Below the pieces are notes generated by a model. It was not told the origin of the DNA and made no database searches. It worked only from the letters and a program-made list of their open reading frames with translations. Below are positions 11,001-24,100 of a stretch of 64,000 nt of DNA, piece after piece. Origin of the DNA: Triops longicaudatus (taxonomy: Eukaryota; Arthropoda; Branchiopoda; Notostraca; Triopsidae). The stretch is from contig JAGQDJ010000002.1 in the NCBI GenBank assembly GCA_022885665.1, positions 1 through 64,000 on the forward strand. Direction: 5' to 3'. The position numbers and the translations under genes were made by a program. Positions within the stretch are counted from its first letter, which is position 1; every line of letters starts with the position of its first letter.

Positions 11001-12037
11001 TCTAGTCCCACTAAGCTAGCTATGTACGCCATCTTCCTGGTGCTGCTATGTCTCTTGACTGGAATCGTGCTGCTCGTAGCAGTTTACAGTCGGCTTGGTT
11101 TGCGATGTCAACATGGGGTCCAACTCCTTTCCACGCGTTCTTCGACGAGTTCCAACAGTGATTACCAACTTGTGTCATCCACCTCGGTGACTTCCGTCTC
11201 TGCCATTGACGAGGACCACATTTCTGCCGAGAAACTTACCACTCGACGACGTAGGCATTTGGCAGCTCTGAAAAAGCGGCTCAAGTCTTTGGAAGAGGAC
11301 GAAGAATCGCTAACGAAATGTAAAGAGCTCCCCGATGAGGAGGAAACTGAAACTTCGGAGCTAACAACTACCCATAACACCAGTAAGCAGGAAAAATCCG
11401 AGACGTTCACTCGCAAACCCCAAGGCTCGTTGCCCAATTCGCCTTTCGCGGCGCGAAGACGCTTTCCGCTCACGAATCCTCTTATGCGGCGCTCGTTAAG
11501 GAACATACACGAACACAAGATTCTTAATATCCCTCTTGCGATCAAAAGTTCGTGCTCTTCATATCCATCGCTAAAAATGGGTATTTCGTCGTCCGAGAGT
11601 GGAGGTATTGAATTACAGCCAATCAAGTCCCAGGCTGCCAAATCTCAAGAAGCTGAAGCTCGCTGGGAAGAAATGCATTCTCCAAGCGATAACGTCAGCT
11701 CGAAAACGTTATCGGAATGCGGGACGGACTTGGAAATGGAACTCGATTATTACGATTTGAATGTTGACAACACTCGAGCCGCCCCTGGCTCACTGTTTCA
11801 CGCGGATCCACTTTTGCTGGCATGGACTTCAGCCTTGTCTACTAAAGCTTTAAGCGAATCTCACGTAAGTTACCAAAAACTTTCCATTTCCTTGTAAAAT
11901 TGGCCCATTTTCTGTAAGAGTTTGTAGTCAGTTTTCTTTCAATAATTTTCTTTTCAACACAGGACCCTTCCACTGCTGCAACAACGCCAACGCAGATGGA
12001 TGACATCCAATTTGCGGATGATGAGATTACAGAATAA
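8076..12037 (+). CDS. THSD1-like single-pass membrane protein with TSP1 and CUB-like domains
   Basis: Seven exons (8076-8136, 8221-9261, 9832-9962, 10300-10503, 10624-10867, 10936-11864, 11963-12037) join in frame to 894 residues. A signal peptide (MCWFSCWRWLLFIPLFTLVHG) is followed by a roughly 345-residue ectodomain that matches vertebrate THSD1 from memory (PKEYVALSGELTV; WPVLRMEVPL; HPPCIGEQDKIRVF). Next is a thrombospondin type-1 repeat at about 368-426 (RWSSWSNWSSCSGICNQG ... CQLNPC), then a CUB-like domain at about 435-560 (CQW; YLRLDCDYDPVLIIRDG). A transmembrane helix at about 590-613 leads to a 280-residue cytoplasmic tail with basic, Glu-rich and Ser-rich patches. Vertebrate THSD1 supports endothelial focal adhesion. 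The CUB-like segment is not in human THSD1 as I recall it. Start chosen for the signal peptide and phase-1 donor CACG|GTAAGT. Confidence 0.88.
9262..9831 (+). other. Intron 2 of the THSD1-like gene
   Basis: 570-bp intron. ORFs continue through parts of it (9236-9484, 9485-9865), but the phase-1 donor at 9261 and the acceptor before 9832 join LPASNHSG-type sequence to the TSP1 exon in frame, so I read it as intron. The next intron (9963-10299) is AT-rich with no feature. Confidence 0.6.
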
Positions 12038-12148
12038 CAGAAAAGCATTGTATGAATCAAGAACCTTGTAAAAAAAGAAAAGCTAAATATAAAAATTTCT
12101 ACAAAAAGTTTAAACCTTCCTTTCTCTATACTACTGATAACTGAAGAA

Positions 12149-13713
12149 CTAAGGGGATTTCTTTCTGAATTTGGCACTGGCAGTCACATCTTTCTTGTAC
12201 TTGATATAGAGTTCTTTTTTGACTTGTTGAAAGAGTCGACGATTAGCTGCATTCTGGTTTTCTCGCCAAGTGGGTCGTTGTGCCCGCGTTTGGAAACCCC
12301 GTTGCCAGGTGAATACCGGAGACAGCACCGCGAAAGTCCAACCAGCCAGGTGCATTTCGTATACCTAAAGGATGCAAATTGAGTTCATTTTTTAAACGGA
12401 AAAGGCATGACTCTTGCGCTCTCAAGGGAAATCTTACTTGAGTGTTACGAGTGAAGCCGTAGCCAACAAAGCGCTCGTCATGGGGCGGTACATCGTCTTT
12501 GGCGACGTAAAAAGGCTCGTAAAAGAATTCGAAGTTGGTCACGTAGTGACTAATTTGCAAAACTGTCGAGTCCCCACTCGACCGCCACCTAGGAATCATT
12601 AAAAGATGTCATTAACTGTTTCCTGCCAAACCTTTAAGTGACAATAATGAAGGGGTAGCCTTACTGTGAGAAATTCGTAGCAAATTGGTTGTGGAGGAAG
12701 ACTTCTTGATGAAAGGGTCGCGCTCGACTCTGTGTTTCCAGCGCCAGCAAACTGGATTTGTTCGAGGGGACAATAGGGATCGTTTCATCTAGCTCAAAGG
12801 TCGGGATGACGTAGGCGCACTTCACGCAAGAAACGGCCGCAGGGGATTTCAAGAAGGCGGCTAGCTTAGGGGCCAAATTGGGACTGGGCACTATGTCAAT
12901 ATCGAGCAAAAAAACGTATTCGGCTGGACAGGATTTCCGAGCTACGTTACGGAGATGGTTTTGCGGATAAGGAGGTGCCGGTTTGCGTTTGGAGAAACCT
13001 TTGGCGAACAATTTCTGAAGTAAGATGGTCGTAGCTCCGGGCGTCTCGCACGTGGCGCCACCTAGTGCCTGCTGGAGGTCCAATTCTGTTACGATGTGAG
13101 GCGTGAGTTGTTTTTCTCTCGAGATCATCACGTGGACAGCGACGTGCTGAAAAGCATCGGGATTGCACTTTTGTATAAATCGAAGCAATTGTTGCAACAA
13201 AGGGAGTTGGCCATGGTGGACATACACTGCCACGGAAATAGCTCCGCCCCATTGTGTTGACACCAATGGGAGCCATGCTAAGCGATCCAAGGAAGACTGT
13301 GTTGCTAAACATAAGCCATGTTGCTTCGCCAAGTCACCAAACTCGGGAGCAATCCATGCAAATTCATGAATATGGTACTTCCGGGACGCGTCCCACCGTC
13401 CCAGAGTTAGACGTAACTGGAGTTCTTGCTCCTGGGTGGCAGAAAGGTTCCGCTCTGGGGCAAGACTGCGATGGTTAGCAGGTACAAGCACCGCTGGTCT
13501 CGTCATTGGTGTCACAGAGGGATCATTGAGGCTTAAACTTTGGGTAGCTGCTAGCGAAGATGCGGTGGAACAGTGCAGAAGTTTGATCAGCAGGAAGATG
13601 TTGGCAGAAGTTAGGACCAGCACACAAAGCACGCTAACCCACCAAGGTCGATACTTGTTTCTCTGTTCAGAAAACAAACCCGACTTGAGCTTCTTATTCC
13701 CCATAGCCACCAA
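12149..13713 (-). CDS. B4GAT1: Beta-1,4-glucuronyltransferase 1 (LARGE-type GT49 fold)
   Basis: Three minus-strand exons (13713-12665, 12588-12438, 12364-12149) join with agreeing phases to 471 residues. This is a Golgi type II enzyme. It has a short basic cytosolic tail, a signal anchor at about 24-46 (WWVSVLCVLVLTSANIF), a stem, then the catalytic domain with NHLRNVARK and the DxD metal-binding motif in VFLLDIDIVPS (Asp271, Asp273). The later exons carry FYEPFYVAKDDVPPHDERF and VGYGFTRNTQVYEMHLAGW, highly typical of B4GAT1. The human enzyme adds glucuronic acid to xylose to prime LARGE-made matriglycan on alpha-dystroglycan. The protein is somewhat longer than human (about 415) because of the stem and C-terminus. 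A second in-frame Met lies at residue 4; either could start. The stop codon is 111 bp from the THSD1 stop on the other strand, so the 3' UTRs probably overlap. Confidence 0.92.
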
Positions 13714-15140
13714 ACGTTTCCTGCTCCTCTCCCTAACGCAAGTAAAAACTAATTACTGTACTATTACTTTCATGATTTCTGCTTGGTTGTCCTGGACGCT
13801 AACTCATCACGCTCTAAGGTCTGCCGAATCACTATAACTCTTAAGACGAGGGGGGGTGGAGGTGAACTACAACTCAAATCTTCCCTTTTAGGTCTGTGTT
13901 GAGGGTCCCGGTTCCAAACCATTTCTTCGACATTAAAAGGACGCAGAAGAGGGCGGCGCCAGCGCAACACCACTTGTATCGATCCCGTGCGGAGATCTCT
14001 TTACCACACAAATTTCCCTCCGCACCAACCTTCTCTTACCCTCTTTTACCCTCTTTCACCCCCTTATTTACCCACAGGGAGAAGGAGAGGTTGTAGTGTC
14101 TGGGTAGAAAAACGTTATTCAAGGTCTCAGAGGCTAACTGGAGCAAAAACGCTGCAACAGAGAACGAAGGAGGTGCATTATACTGCGGACAAAAACCATG
14201 AGAATATTGGCAGAATGTGTTTTGCCAGTACGGGTGCTGCACGGTACACACGTACCTCCTTTTAGAAAAGGAAAGAGAGCAGACGCAGCCCCTGTACGAG
14301 GTGTTATGCATACTGACACCCACACAATACCCCAGTACGGCACATATATAAACACAACAATAGTGGAACCAAGTACTATTGCTTGTATTTCTCACGCATT
14401 CTTTTTATTATCTCTTGTTGCTTTTCTTAGACTTTGATTGTTTTAAAATTGTCCTTACCCCGCCGCAAGCCCACCTTTGAAAAACGAAAAGATTTTAAAA
14501 GGCTAGTGCACCGGGTTTACAAAGGAAAGACTCAACATTTTTGCTGCAGGGTACAAAAGTAATACGGGGAAAAAATGAGCGTCACCTGCAACGTATCCGC
14601 TGGAGCCCACAAAGTGAATTAGTGTCGCGCTTCAAAGCGCAGCAATAATATAACAATCGAGTGTGTGTGTTTTTTTTTACATGTGACCCAAAAGAAAGCA
14701 TTCCCAATTATTGCTAAAGGTAGATTTAAAACCCCTCTCTATGAACGTTAACGGGCCATGAGGGTTAATACGCTTCTTTTTCTTTCGGAATAAGCTACAA
14801 ATGAAAGAACGAGCAGCAGGCAATGATTAAGAAGGTAGTGTCACTTCTCTGGTTGTTTTTTGTCTTGCTTTTGAACATCAGGGAAATCGGGAAATCTCCC
14901 AAAAATGCAAGGAACCATTTATATCTTTTCCAGGAGCAGTTTTGTCACCTGGGCGAACGAATCATCACGTGAAACCTGATATATATAGGTAGCTCACTGA
15001 GCGAATAATGGCTTGCTACATTAAAATCATTCTTTTGTCTGGTGCCTGAATCGGGTAACAAAGAGACACCCCTTTTCCCATCTAGAAATTCAGTCCCCGA
15101 GATTTTCAGAGGGTAGCGAAGATACTGATGATGATGAAGG
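13714..15140. other. Intergenic, includes B4GAT1 upstream region
   Basis: About 1.4 kb between the B4GAT1 start and the next minus-strand gene. The part to about 14400 is richer in GC and pyrimidine tracts and holds overlapping chance ORFs on both strands, consistent with a promoter or 5' UTR for B4GAT1. A short GT run lies at 14661-14680. Nothing else recognised. Confidence 0.4.
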
Positions 15141-18100
15141 TCAGTAGACATTTGCCACTCGATAAATGGAGCAATAGCCGCACAGACGGGCTCGTAAGGC
15201 GGGCACTAAGTAGGCCGCATCTTGTAAGTGGTCCATGAAACTTGAGCACTCGCACAACAGTGTGTACAATTTGTCGCCCATGGATAAAGATTTGTGCAAG
15301 GTAATGCGTCGCAGCCCGACAGACTTGGGTAAACACTGATATAGCATCCGTGCGCCTAGAAGACAAAACAGAAAGGGAAAAGGTTAATAAATCATTCACA
15401 GACTGGCTTCAATATAGAGAAAACTCATAGAGATTCAAATCATATCAGTATTCCTATTGCTCTTAAACCACACTTTAAACTTTCATTCGGAGCTATTTTA
15501 GTAATTCAAGACACGTTCGTGAGACAATCATTGCGTTATACAATCCAATAAAAACAATCTAGTATGCAAGATGATTTTCACAGACTTATTGTGAACAGTT
15601 TTTTATTACGTTAACCACCGTACCCAGGGGAGAGTTACCCCCATCCATCAGAAATGTTAATTTTACAATGGTGAGCATAGGCGACTACCAAATGTCTAAA
15701 ATACTTGCAGATAGAAAACAACCTCCGAAACTCTCATAAAACCCTCCTTGTCTAAATCCTGGGTGCAGCCCCATTACGTTGTTTAAAAAATACACACTTC
15801 TCATATAATTTCCTTTACAAAGTTATCCAATGGGTGTCCGACCCATAATCTAGTAGATGATTATATCAACTGTAATTTAATCTGAATTTAATCTAGTCTA
15901 TTTAGTTCACGATCTATTCATGTGCTTTATCATGAAAATAAATTTACCATTTATACAGAAATGTAATGAAAAATGACAAATTCGATATGTGAAACGGATC
16001 TTAATGTTTACCTTAGTGAAAAGGGCGTAGCCTATTGTAAGCTTAAACAAGCTTCGAGCAATGAAGATGATATTCAATCCAGTAATACTTGCATTCAAGG
16101 AACACTACGTACGAATCAAATTCTCTCTCCCTCCAACTCTTTTGTTACCCAACCAACCCCGAACTAAGAACTCCCACTTGTTTCACCAATAATTGATTTT
16201 TCTTAGAATTTCTTGCAGTGTTAATCTAATCTTCCAGAAGGGGTCATGAAAGGGGCCCAAGCAAATTCTGCAAAGCAGATGCTGGTTGTAAGCAATTATA
16301 CTGTTTGAACAATTAAGCTTGTAAATAACCGACAATGAGCAGGGTAATAGTCTCTCCAATAGACGAAAGCAGCAGCCTAAATTGCCAATAGAGCGAGGCC
16401 GGTGATTCAGTAGGCCTGAAATCTCGTGGCTCTAGACTAAAAGCCCTAATATTGCGCTACCAAGAATTTCACTTGTTCTGAGATCAGCTGAAAAGAATTT
16501 TCATTAACAGTGGCATGAGGTTGAGTATGCCAGTGGCTCGATCAATTCTTTATTTGAAAATCGGATTTGAGGTAACACAATTTGAAACTTGGAGAAAATC
16601 AGTTCAAAAGACCTTACTAGGCGTACCTTGCTTAAGAAGGTAATCTCTTCCGTTTGTTTACGAAAAATTTCTTTACAGCGGGCGTGACCCGTTTTGGAGA
16701 ATAATTTTAAAAGAATCTATCATTTCACTATTTCGTGCACTCGTCAGACTACCAGGGTGACCTAATATTTTTCGATAAATCTACACATGAAAATCTCGTC
16801 ATAACGCAATATTAGGAAACTGAATTATCATAACTTGAATAATACAGTGCAACCAATTTATCTGAATAGGCTCGGCACCGGATGAACGGTGTTCAAATAA
16901 ATGGAGTATTCATGTTAAGGAGTTGAACTGAATTAATGGGCTTAAATGGGACCGTCAACGTTTCGTTTTTTGTACGGAGTATTCAAACAAACGCTATTCA
17001 ATCGAGTAAAGACCTCTTGGTGATCCCATTTAAATGGGATATATTATGTACAATACGAAGCAGGACAGGGGATAGTTACGTGAAGACCTCTGTATCAAGA
17101 TTGCTTGATCATGCGTGTCTATGCTTGCCACAAGATGTCGGTATCTTCGAAAAATAAATAACTAGAAAGTAAGTTACGTCGGAGAAAGCAAAAGAAAAAA
17201 AAGACTGCAATTCAGTCTAGTCTCGACTTGCTCCACGTGAGTTGCGGATTCCCCCAAAATTACACCTTTTGTCTGGGTAAGTATGTTCGAGGATGAAGAG
17301 GATTCGCTCTATACGTAGGCAGCAGTAATGGGCTAAAAAGGCGCAACTCTTGCAGGAGCCTAAAGGTAATTAGCAGTAAAGTTACTCAACTTAATTACTG
17401 CTTGTAACTTACATACTATAAAAAATATGTAAATTTTAAAGACGTGTAATATCTCTTAATGAAAAATTACTTCAAGGAAAACCTGTGAAAAACACACCAG
17501 CGTGTGGCTTTTACTGAACAAGCGCCTCTAGTGGCAGTTGAAATGTAGCTTTGCTTGTCAGTATCCTAATATTATACATTAAGACCACAAATACTGCTCC
17601 ACATTTCATAATTCACACCAGTGGATCTAGGAGCAAATGCTTTCTTACATGCGAAAAAAGGCATTGGAAATAATTTCAGAGAACTGCTAACACCTGAAGT
17701 ATCTAGTATCATTCCAATGAATTAAGGTGTATTACGCGAAATCTCGATTGATAATGACTAGCGTATAGCTGGGGGGTGAGGATATCTGTGGTCCATTATT
17801 TTTTCAATATTTGGACATAACTACAAACCTTCGTTAAAGCTGTCAGCTTCTATTAGAAAATCAGCATAACCATGTTTATCACAAAGCTGTACTTAAGTTT
17901 CTCGCTGTAATGTCGTTTTCACTGAAAGCTTAATCACATATTAAATTACTATACTGCCTTTCCCCTAGTAACTCAATCTGAACTCAAACTCAACTGGTTG
18001 TAATGTTTACAATCATACACTAAAGAGCGCTTAAAATGTCTGAATAAGATAAATACGCACAGATCTTCTTTGCTTTACGTGCTTCTAGATTTTTTTTAAC

Positions 18101-21100
18101 AGCGTAATCCTTTAAAATTTAACCGATTTTATAACTTCTTTTACTCTCAACATGGTTCAAAGCAAACAATAAGCGACAATATGTACTGACAGATTTTACT
18201 TCAGCAAACTCACAGGACGTTACAAGAGAAAGTCAGGTTAACAATTTTCACCTTACAAATCTCAGTTTAGGATTTCTATATCCTCACATCCCTACCCAAT
18301 GCCGTGATCTGGAATCACTTGCATTCTTATATAAAAAAATATCAAGTTTGTATTACGCATTTATGACGGTTAAATTTCTGATTTTTCATATATTATACTA
18401 CATTACACACGCGTGAAAGAAACACCCACATTACGTAAACCGAGACGCCACAGTCTATCACAGGCGAAAGATATCAACTTATGCAAGTTGAGTCCAAGTT
18501 CACTTTCCCTTTGGTGTCGGCGTGAGTAACCCTTTACTCAATTCAGCTTAGCTCCAATCAACGTTGCATGCATAAGCCAACAACTAATCTTGTTGTAGCT
18601 TTAGGAATGTTTCCGTAATAATTTGACCTTCTGTACCATGATCATATTGACCTTATATGCTTGCTAAATTTACTAGCCTTTAGGATGTTTGGTGACCTTT
18701 GTTTGTTTTCTTTTATCGTTTGACGACCTAACATTGCTTTTTTTTGCGTGTAAAAAAAGTAGTGCTCAGAACTGTAGTCAGTGAGTTTCTAACTGCGCTC
18801 AAGCTGGTATAATTACGTTCTATATTCCACTTGATTCGATGTCCTTAGAAAATATCTATTTTACTCTCGCCTTTTACTTTTCGCTTCGTTTTGAAGGAAT
18901 GGGGAGCTAAAAGTTCGCTCGTGGTGTTTCTTTGCAGAAAAAAAAAATCAATTAAAGCTTAGATAAGCTAAAAGCTGGCGTGCGTCTGCGACCTTATAAA
19001 TGTATGGAAAATTCTCCTAAGAATTTCCCTAAAATATGCAAAGCAAGCTAAGAACTGTTAGATACTACACGTAATGTGTCCCAGGAAAAGGAACTCTCCT
19101 CGGAGTAAATACTGTATAGCCCACAATAAAGGAATTTATTAATTTTAAATTAGGTATGTCTCGCGCTGAGCCTCCTAGGTTCTGGAAACCCAATTTACTG
19201 GCGCAATTGGGTTTTACGTTTCATGCATAGTTTTACCTGTCCAATAAAGCCAGTTGCGCTCGAACCGCTCTCCGTCATCGCCCTCGAAGACTTTGTACAC
19301 GCAAATGATATACCCCGTAGCCATTGACAAAGGTTTCCGGCAAGCAGGTTGTAAAGGAGGGCGGGCAATGGTGGCTGCTTCTTCGTACGTGTCGACTAAA
19401 TGTTCGCTGAAATAGCGAATATTCTGCGGATCGAAACGCTCCAGCGATGCTAACCGGGCAGTTTGTTGAAGTTCCTCTGCGTTCGTGCCTTGCCGGTGCA
19501 CTACTCCATAATTGATGAACGGATACTCGGCTGTAATGCGTCAAAAACGGAAAGCAGACAAAGGGAAAGGGTTTTAGATTAGCAAATTGACTCGTGTGTA
19601 CAAAGGAACATAAAAATGCAGATTATGGGAGATTAAAGCCAGACCGGTTACTGTACGAACAATCGCTAATAAAACGAAAAAGCCTGTAGCCTGTCACCCC
19701 CCCCCCTTTTTTTTCACAAAGATATTCGCCATTTTTCAAAATTCTTATTATTACTAATGGGTAAGAATCAAATCGGCTAATTTGCATAAACCATAATCAA
19801 AACGGCCAACACAGTGTACCAAAACGGCGAAGTCGGAGTATTTTACAATCTAACGTAACCTAACCTAACGTAGTAGAAACTAACTTAAACTGAACCTAAA
19901 CGAATACATTCTGAGAATTGGCCGTTTGTTATCCGGGCTGACGGTTTTGCACTTGGCAGTTTTAACGGTAACCTTATTAATCGTAGTTCGCCTACTTGCG
20001 TTAAAGCCATCTACCGCAGAAGTTTCACTTTTAAAAGCTCTAGGGATTGAAACAAAGGCGATAAGAAGCACAATAGGAAAGTGCCAAAAATTGTAAATAA
20101 TGTAAACTACTCGTGAAAAACTTAAAAGAAAACAAAAAGATATCAAAGAAAGCAGTTAATCAATAATGAATAATGAAAAAAAATCAAGTAAGAAAAGTAA
20201 AGAAACTCGAGAAATACTCTGAACAAACAGCTTTGGCTACCTAGAAAAACTAGGATTATTTTTGCATTCCTATAATTATTTAGGCTTATACACCGAAGAT
20301 TATACAGCATTGCTAATACTGTACATGTGCTTCTCAATCATATCTACAGTGTATTTAATTTCTCAAATGCTCTACTTGCGTATTTTGACACTTCCTAATC
20401 AAGGTTGCTTCTTAGTGACGTTGTCTGTTGACCCTTGCTGTAGCAAGCGTGGTAGAAAGGTTGTTACTGTTGCCCTTCTCAGTGGAAGGGTCTTAAGCGT
20501 TCCGCCATTCCAGAACGATTGCTTCGATTGGCCTTGGCACTATTTTGTCTTCTTCTACAGCACGTGTTCCGCATAAAGCCCAAGCATAAAACTTAGTACG
20601 TTAGAAATTGGATTCTGAGCCTTTTCTCACAATAATGGATTATCAAAACAGCCTCGTGTGCATAAAAGTTGAATCATAAACTGGGATGAAGAGGAACGTC
20701 TAATTTCCTCCCATACTTATCACAAAGACCCTAAGCATATGATGCTATCAGTAGTAAGTTGCGCGTCTGGTTAATAGATCAATGGTCATAGAGACCTGCG
20801 AGCTTTATCCGTATGTGCAGGGGTAACTTGACTTTAAAAAGGCGAAGAGGTGGCGTTGTCGCTTGGTCCGAACACCAGAGATTTTTACCCCAAGTAAAAT
20901 TACCCTGGGCACGTCGTAGAATATATCCACAGAGTGGCATGCATGTTTAATGTACGTAATGCTCATCACATGTTTGGTGAATGTAGGACTTTTGAGTGCA
21001 GGTCAAAATTGTTATTAACAGACACCACTGCAGTACTGGTATTTCTTACGTAAATTACTTCAAATTCCCCCGTGTTCTACATGTTCGTGAAAAATTTGTG

Positions 21101-24100
21101 TCTCTTAATTTTTTGTGTGTGAAGCGTAATTTAATTTGGAGGAACTCATATAATCGTTGTAGTCTTCTTGTTATCCATTTCCACCCAAAAAAGCTTTTGC
21201 CTCGTTAAGTGAACTCCACTTTTTTTTCCTGACGTCACCAGTAAAATGAACAACTTTGTAAAACAGAGCTGGGTAGTTAATATATCAACTTAGTTACGTC
21301 TGCGAAGTGCCTTTTTTAAATCATAATATTTTCAGAAAGTTTAAGCTGGAAAAAAGTATTAAAATATTTTAAAAAGTATAGAAAAGAATGTATTCTGTAA
21401 TATTTTTATTTTGAACAATTATCCCACACAAATACTAAGTGTCGACATGAATATTAAATCAGCGAAAAAAATTATATTTCTTTCTATTTAAAATGTTGTT
21501 TCAGTGACGTTTAAGGAAACAGGAATAGGAATTATTTCAGAGCAGCCAATGAGTATGATTGCTAATAATAACTAATTATTAGTAGCCTATATTTAAACGT
21601 TTTAACCAATATATCCACGCTTTTCAAAGAAAATCTGGCTACAACTCAAAAACATCCGCGGGTGTTCACCATACATATCCACCTGCCAACATCAAGTGGC
21701 TTTTCTTAGATCCCCACTGCCCGACTTCTACCTTGAAAAGTTGGCCCAAACGACCCATACAAGCCTTGTCCTTGTCTTGTGGGCATAACTCCGTATTTCT
21801 TACAAACTACCGGCACTTAAAGACTGCCTTACGCAATATCGTACAGCGAATCTGGAACGGACAGCTACGACTCTTGTTCCTGGGCTAATAAGACAGGAGT
21901 AACAAGGAGAAAATGAGATTAGCTAGAAGTTTGTTGCTATGGATTTTTTTTTTTTTTTTGGGCTTGTTCCATCCCGAAATTCCCTTGTGGTTCTTATAAG
22001 AATAATGCAAAAAAGTAACAGAAAAAAAGGAGGAACGTAAGAAAAACCGTAAGTGAGGAGGTGGTGAGGAAGGGGAGGCAAATGCAACAGTATATAGTAT
22101 AATTACCATCTTGTTCAATGCTAGCCAAAAGCATGCCATGAGCCCCGGGTCGCTCTCGCAAGACGTCAGCTAGCAATCCAACAGCCAAATTGCGTTGTAA
22201 GACGGGAGGACGGGCCAACGGCGACTCGAAAATGGGTTGGACTGACATGAGCGGCGACATGAGATGCAATAAAACCACGAGCTGGGGATCAGCCACTTCC
22301 ATGACGTTCATCTCACTCCGGCCCGAATCCTGGGGTAACTACATGGACACACACAAGAAAAGTAAGGATAAAAAAATATAATAAATAGGGAAAGATGAGA
22401 TAAGATAGAAGAGAGGAGTGCGCCAAATGTACGTAAATACACTAGTGGCATCTTAAAAAGAGCCAAGATCCCCTGGGGATTGATTCAATAATTCAAGCCT
22501 GGAAAGGGTTTTGTCGAAGTGCCGGTAGCACCGTAATACAGTGCATCAAGGCAGGCGAAGTTATTTGGCAGGCAATGAAATAGCAAAACGAGCCTCGAAC
22601 TGACTCGCGAGTCACGTGACTTGAATTCTTCCTATAAATAGAAGCTCGCAGTCCAAGCGTACAAGTGGAAATAGGCCGATTGCACTTGCCAGATACTCAA
22701 AAGGTTTCTTTGTGCTGTAGCCAAAACACGACCCACAAGGATATATTCTCCCCGAAAACGCCACGACAGGCGTGGTCGCAAAATTGTTGTACCAATTTCC
22801 AGATAACAGCATTTAATGTCATTTGTCATTACTGCTAGATCACGTACAATTCAAACAGTTGGAGATACAAAATCACAAGTCTTCTGACCGCTGATGAGCT
22901 GATTAATAAAGAATTTCAAAATGTAAAATAACTACGAACTGCAATGGCGAACAGTGTTACGCCGGCAAAATGCATTTTAGACTTGTGCCGCCTAAATCAC
23001 GCGTTCAGTATTTTGTTTCGAAGTTTTTAGGATACTAGGGGCAAGACAGAACCTTTTTTTTACAAGAATGTTATGAATTGTTTCTATTAACAAATTCGGA
23101 AGAAAATGGTTTTAAAAGTTTTATGATGCATGTTAACGCACAGCAAAGTCATGCACCATGGCCTCCTCTTTTTTATTGTGCAGGATTAACGAAAAAATGC
23201 TAGTTTCTGGCGTTTTATACATAAAAATAACACAAATAGCAACAAATGCTGAACGAACTACGAAGAAACCCATGGAACTATGTAAGCAGTTGTGTGTAAT
23301 GGAATACACCCAAACGCGTATTTTGAAGACCCTGGTTTTACGAAAAAAATAATATCGACCATACGAGACTAGGTGGGTTCTTTAACCCATAGCTTCAACG
23401 CCGAACGAATTGCACGCGAGATGTAAAAGATAAAGACGTGAAACGCATATGTAAAGACGGGTCAAGGAAAGACCTCGTAAACAGCATGTGCGTGGCGAAG
23501 ATGCGTCACATGGCCACGCAAATCCCATGTTGCGAACTGCTCATGGTGATGTAATTTTTACGTACTAAGAATACACTTTTCGCTTCGCTCGCTTATGCCA
23601 TAAGTGCCGAAGGATGTTGTGGAGCGTCAACGTTCGCAATTATGACCAAAGAGTAAACACATGACAGTTCTTAGAGGGCAGCTTCTAATATTGCTGTCAT
23701 AACCGAGTCATTTAAAAGACATTGCGGTTACATGACCGTTGCCCAGGAACCGTTTGGCCATTGTTAAGCGCGAGCTTATAAAAAAGGAAACATTTCTTAT
23801 GGGAAACTTTGTGGACGCACTTGCTGGAAATTCGACTACCTTGTTAAGTTTATTACAAGCTTCTGGGTAAATAATAAAATAAATTGTGTAGCTTTACGTT
23901 TTAACAAATACTATTACTTAAAATTACCGCTACTTTCTAGAAGGTAAATTGCAGTAATTCTTGGCAGTGAATATGTACTGCAGTCATTTGTATTCTTATA
24001 TACGCTAGGAAGGTACTCTCTACTAACGTCAAAAGCTTTTTAAGTCCTTCCCGTGCAGAACGTAAGTTTAAGTAAAATCTTTGCTTTATTTAACAGAAAT

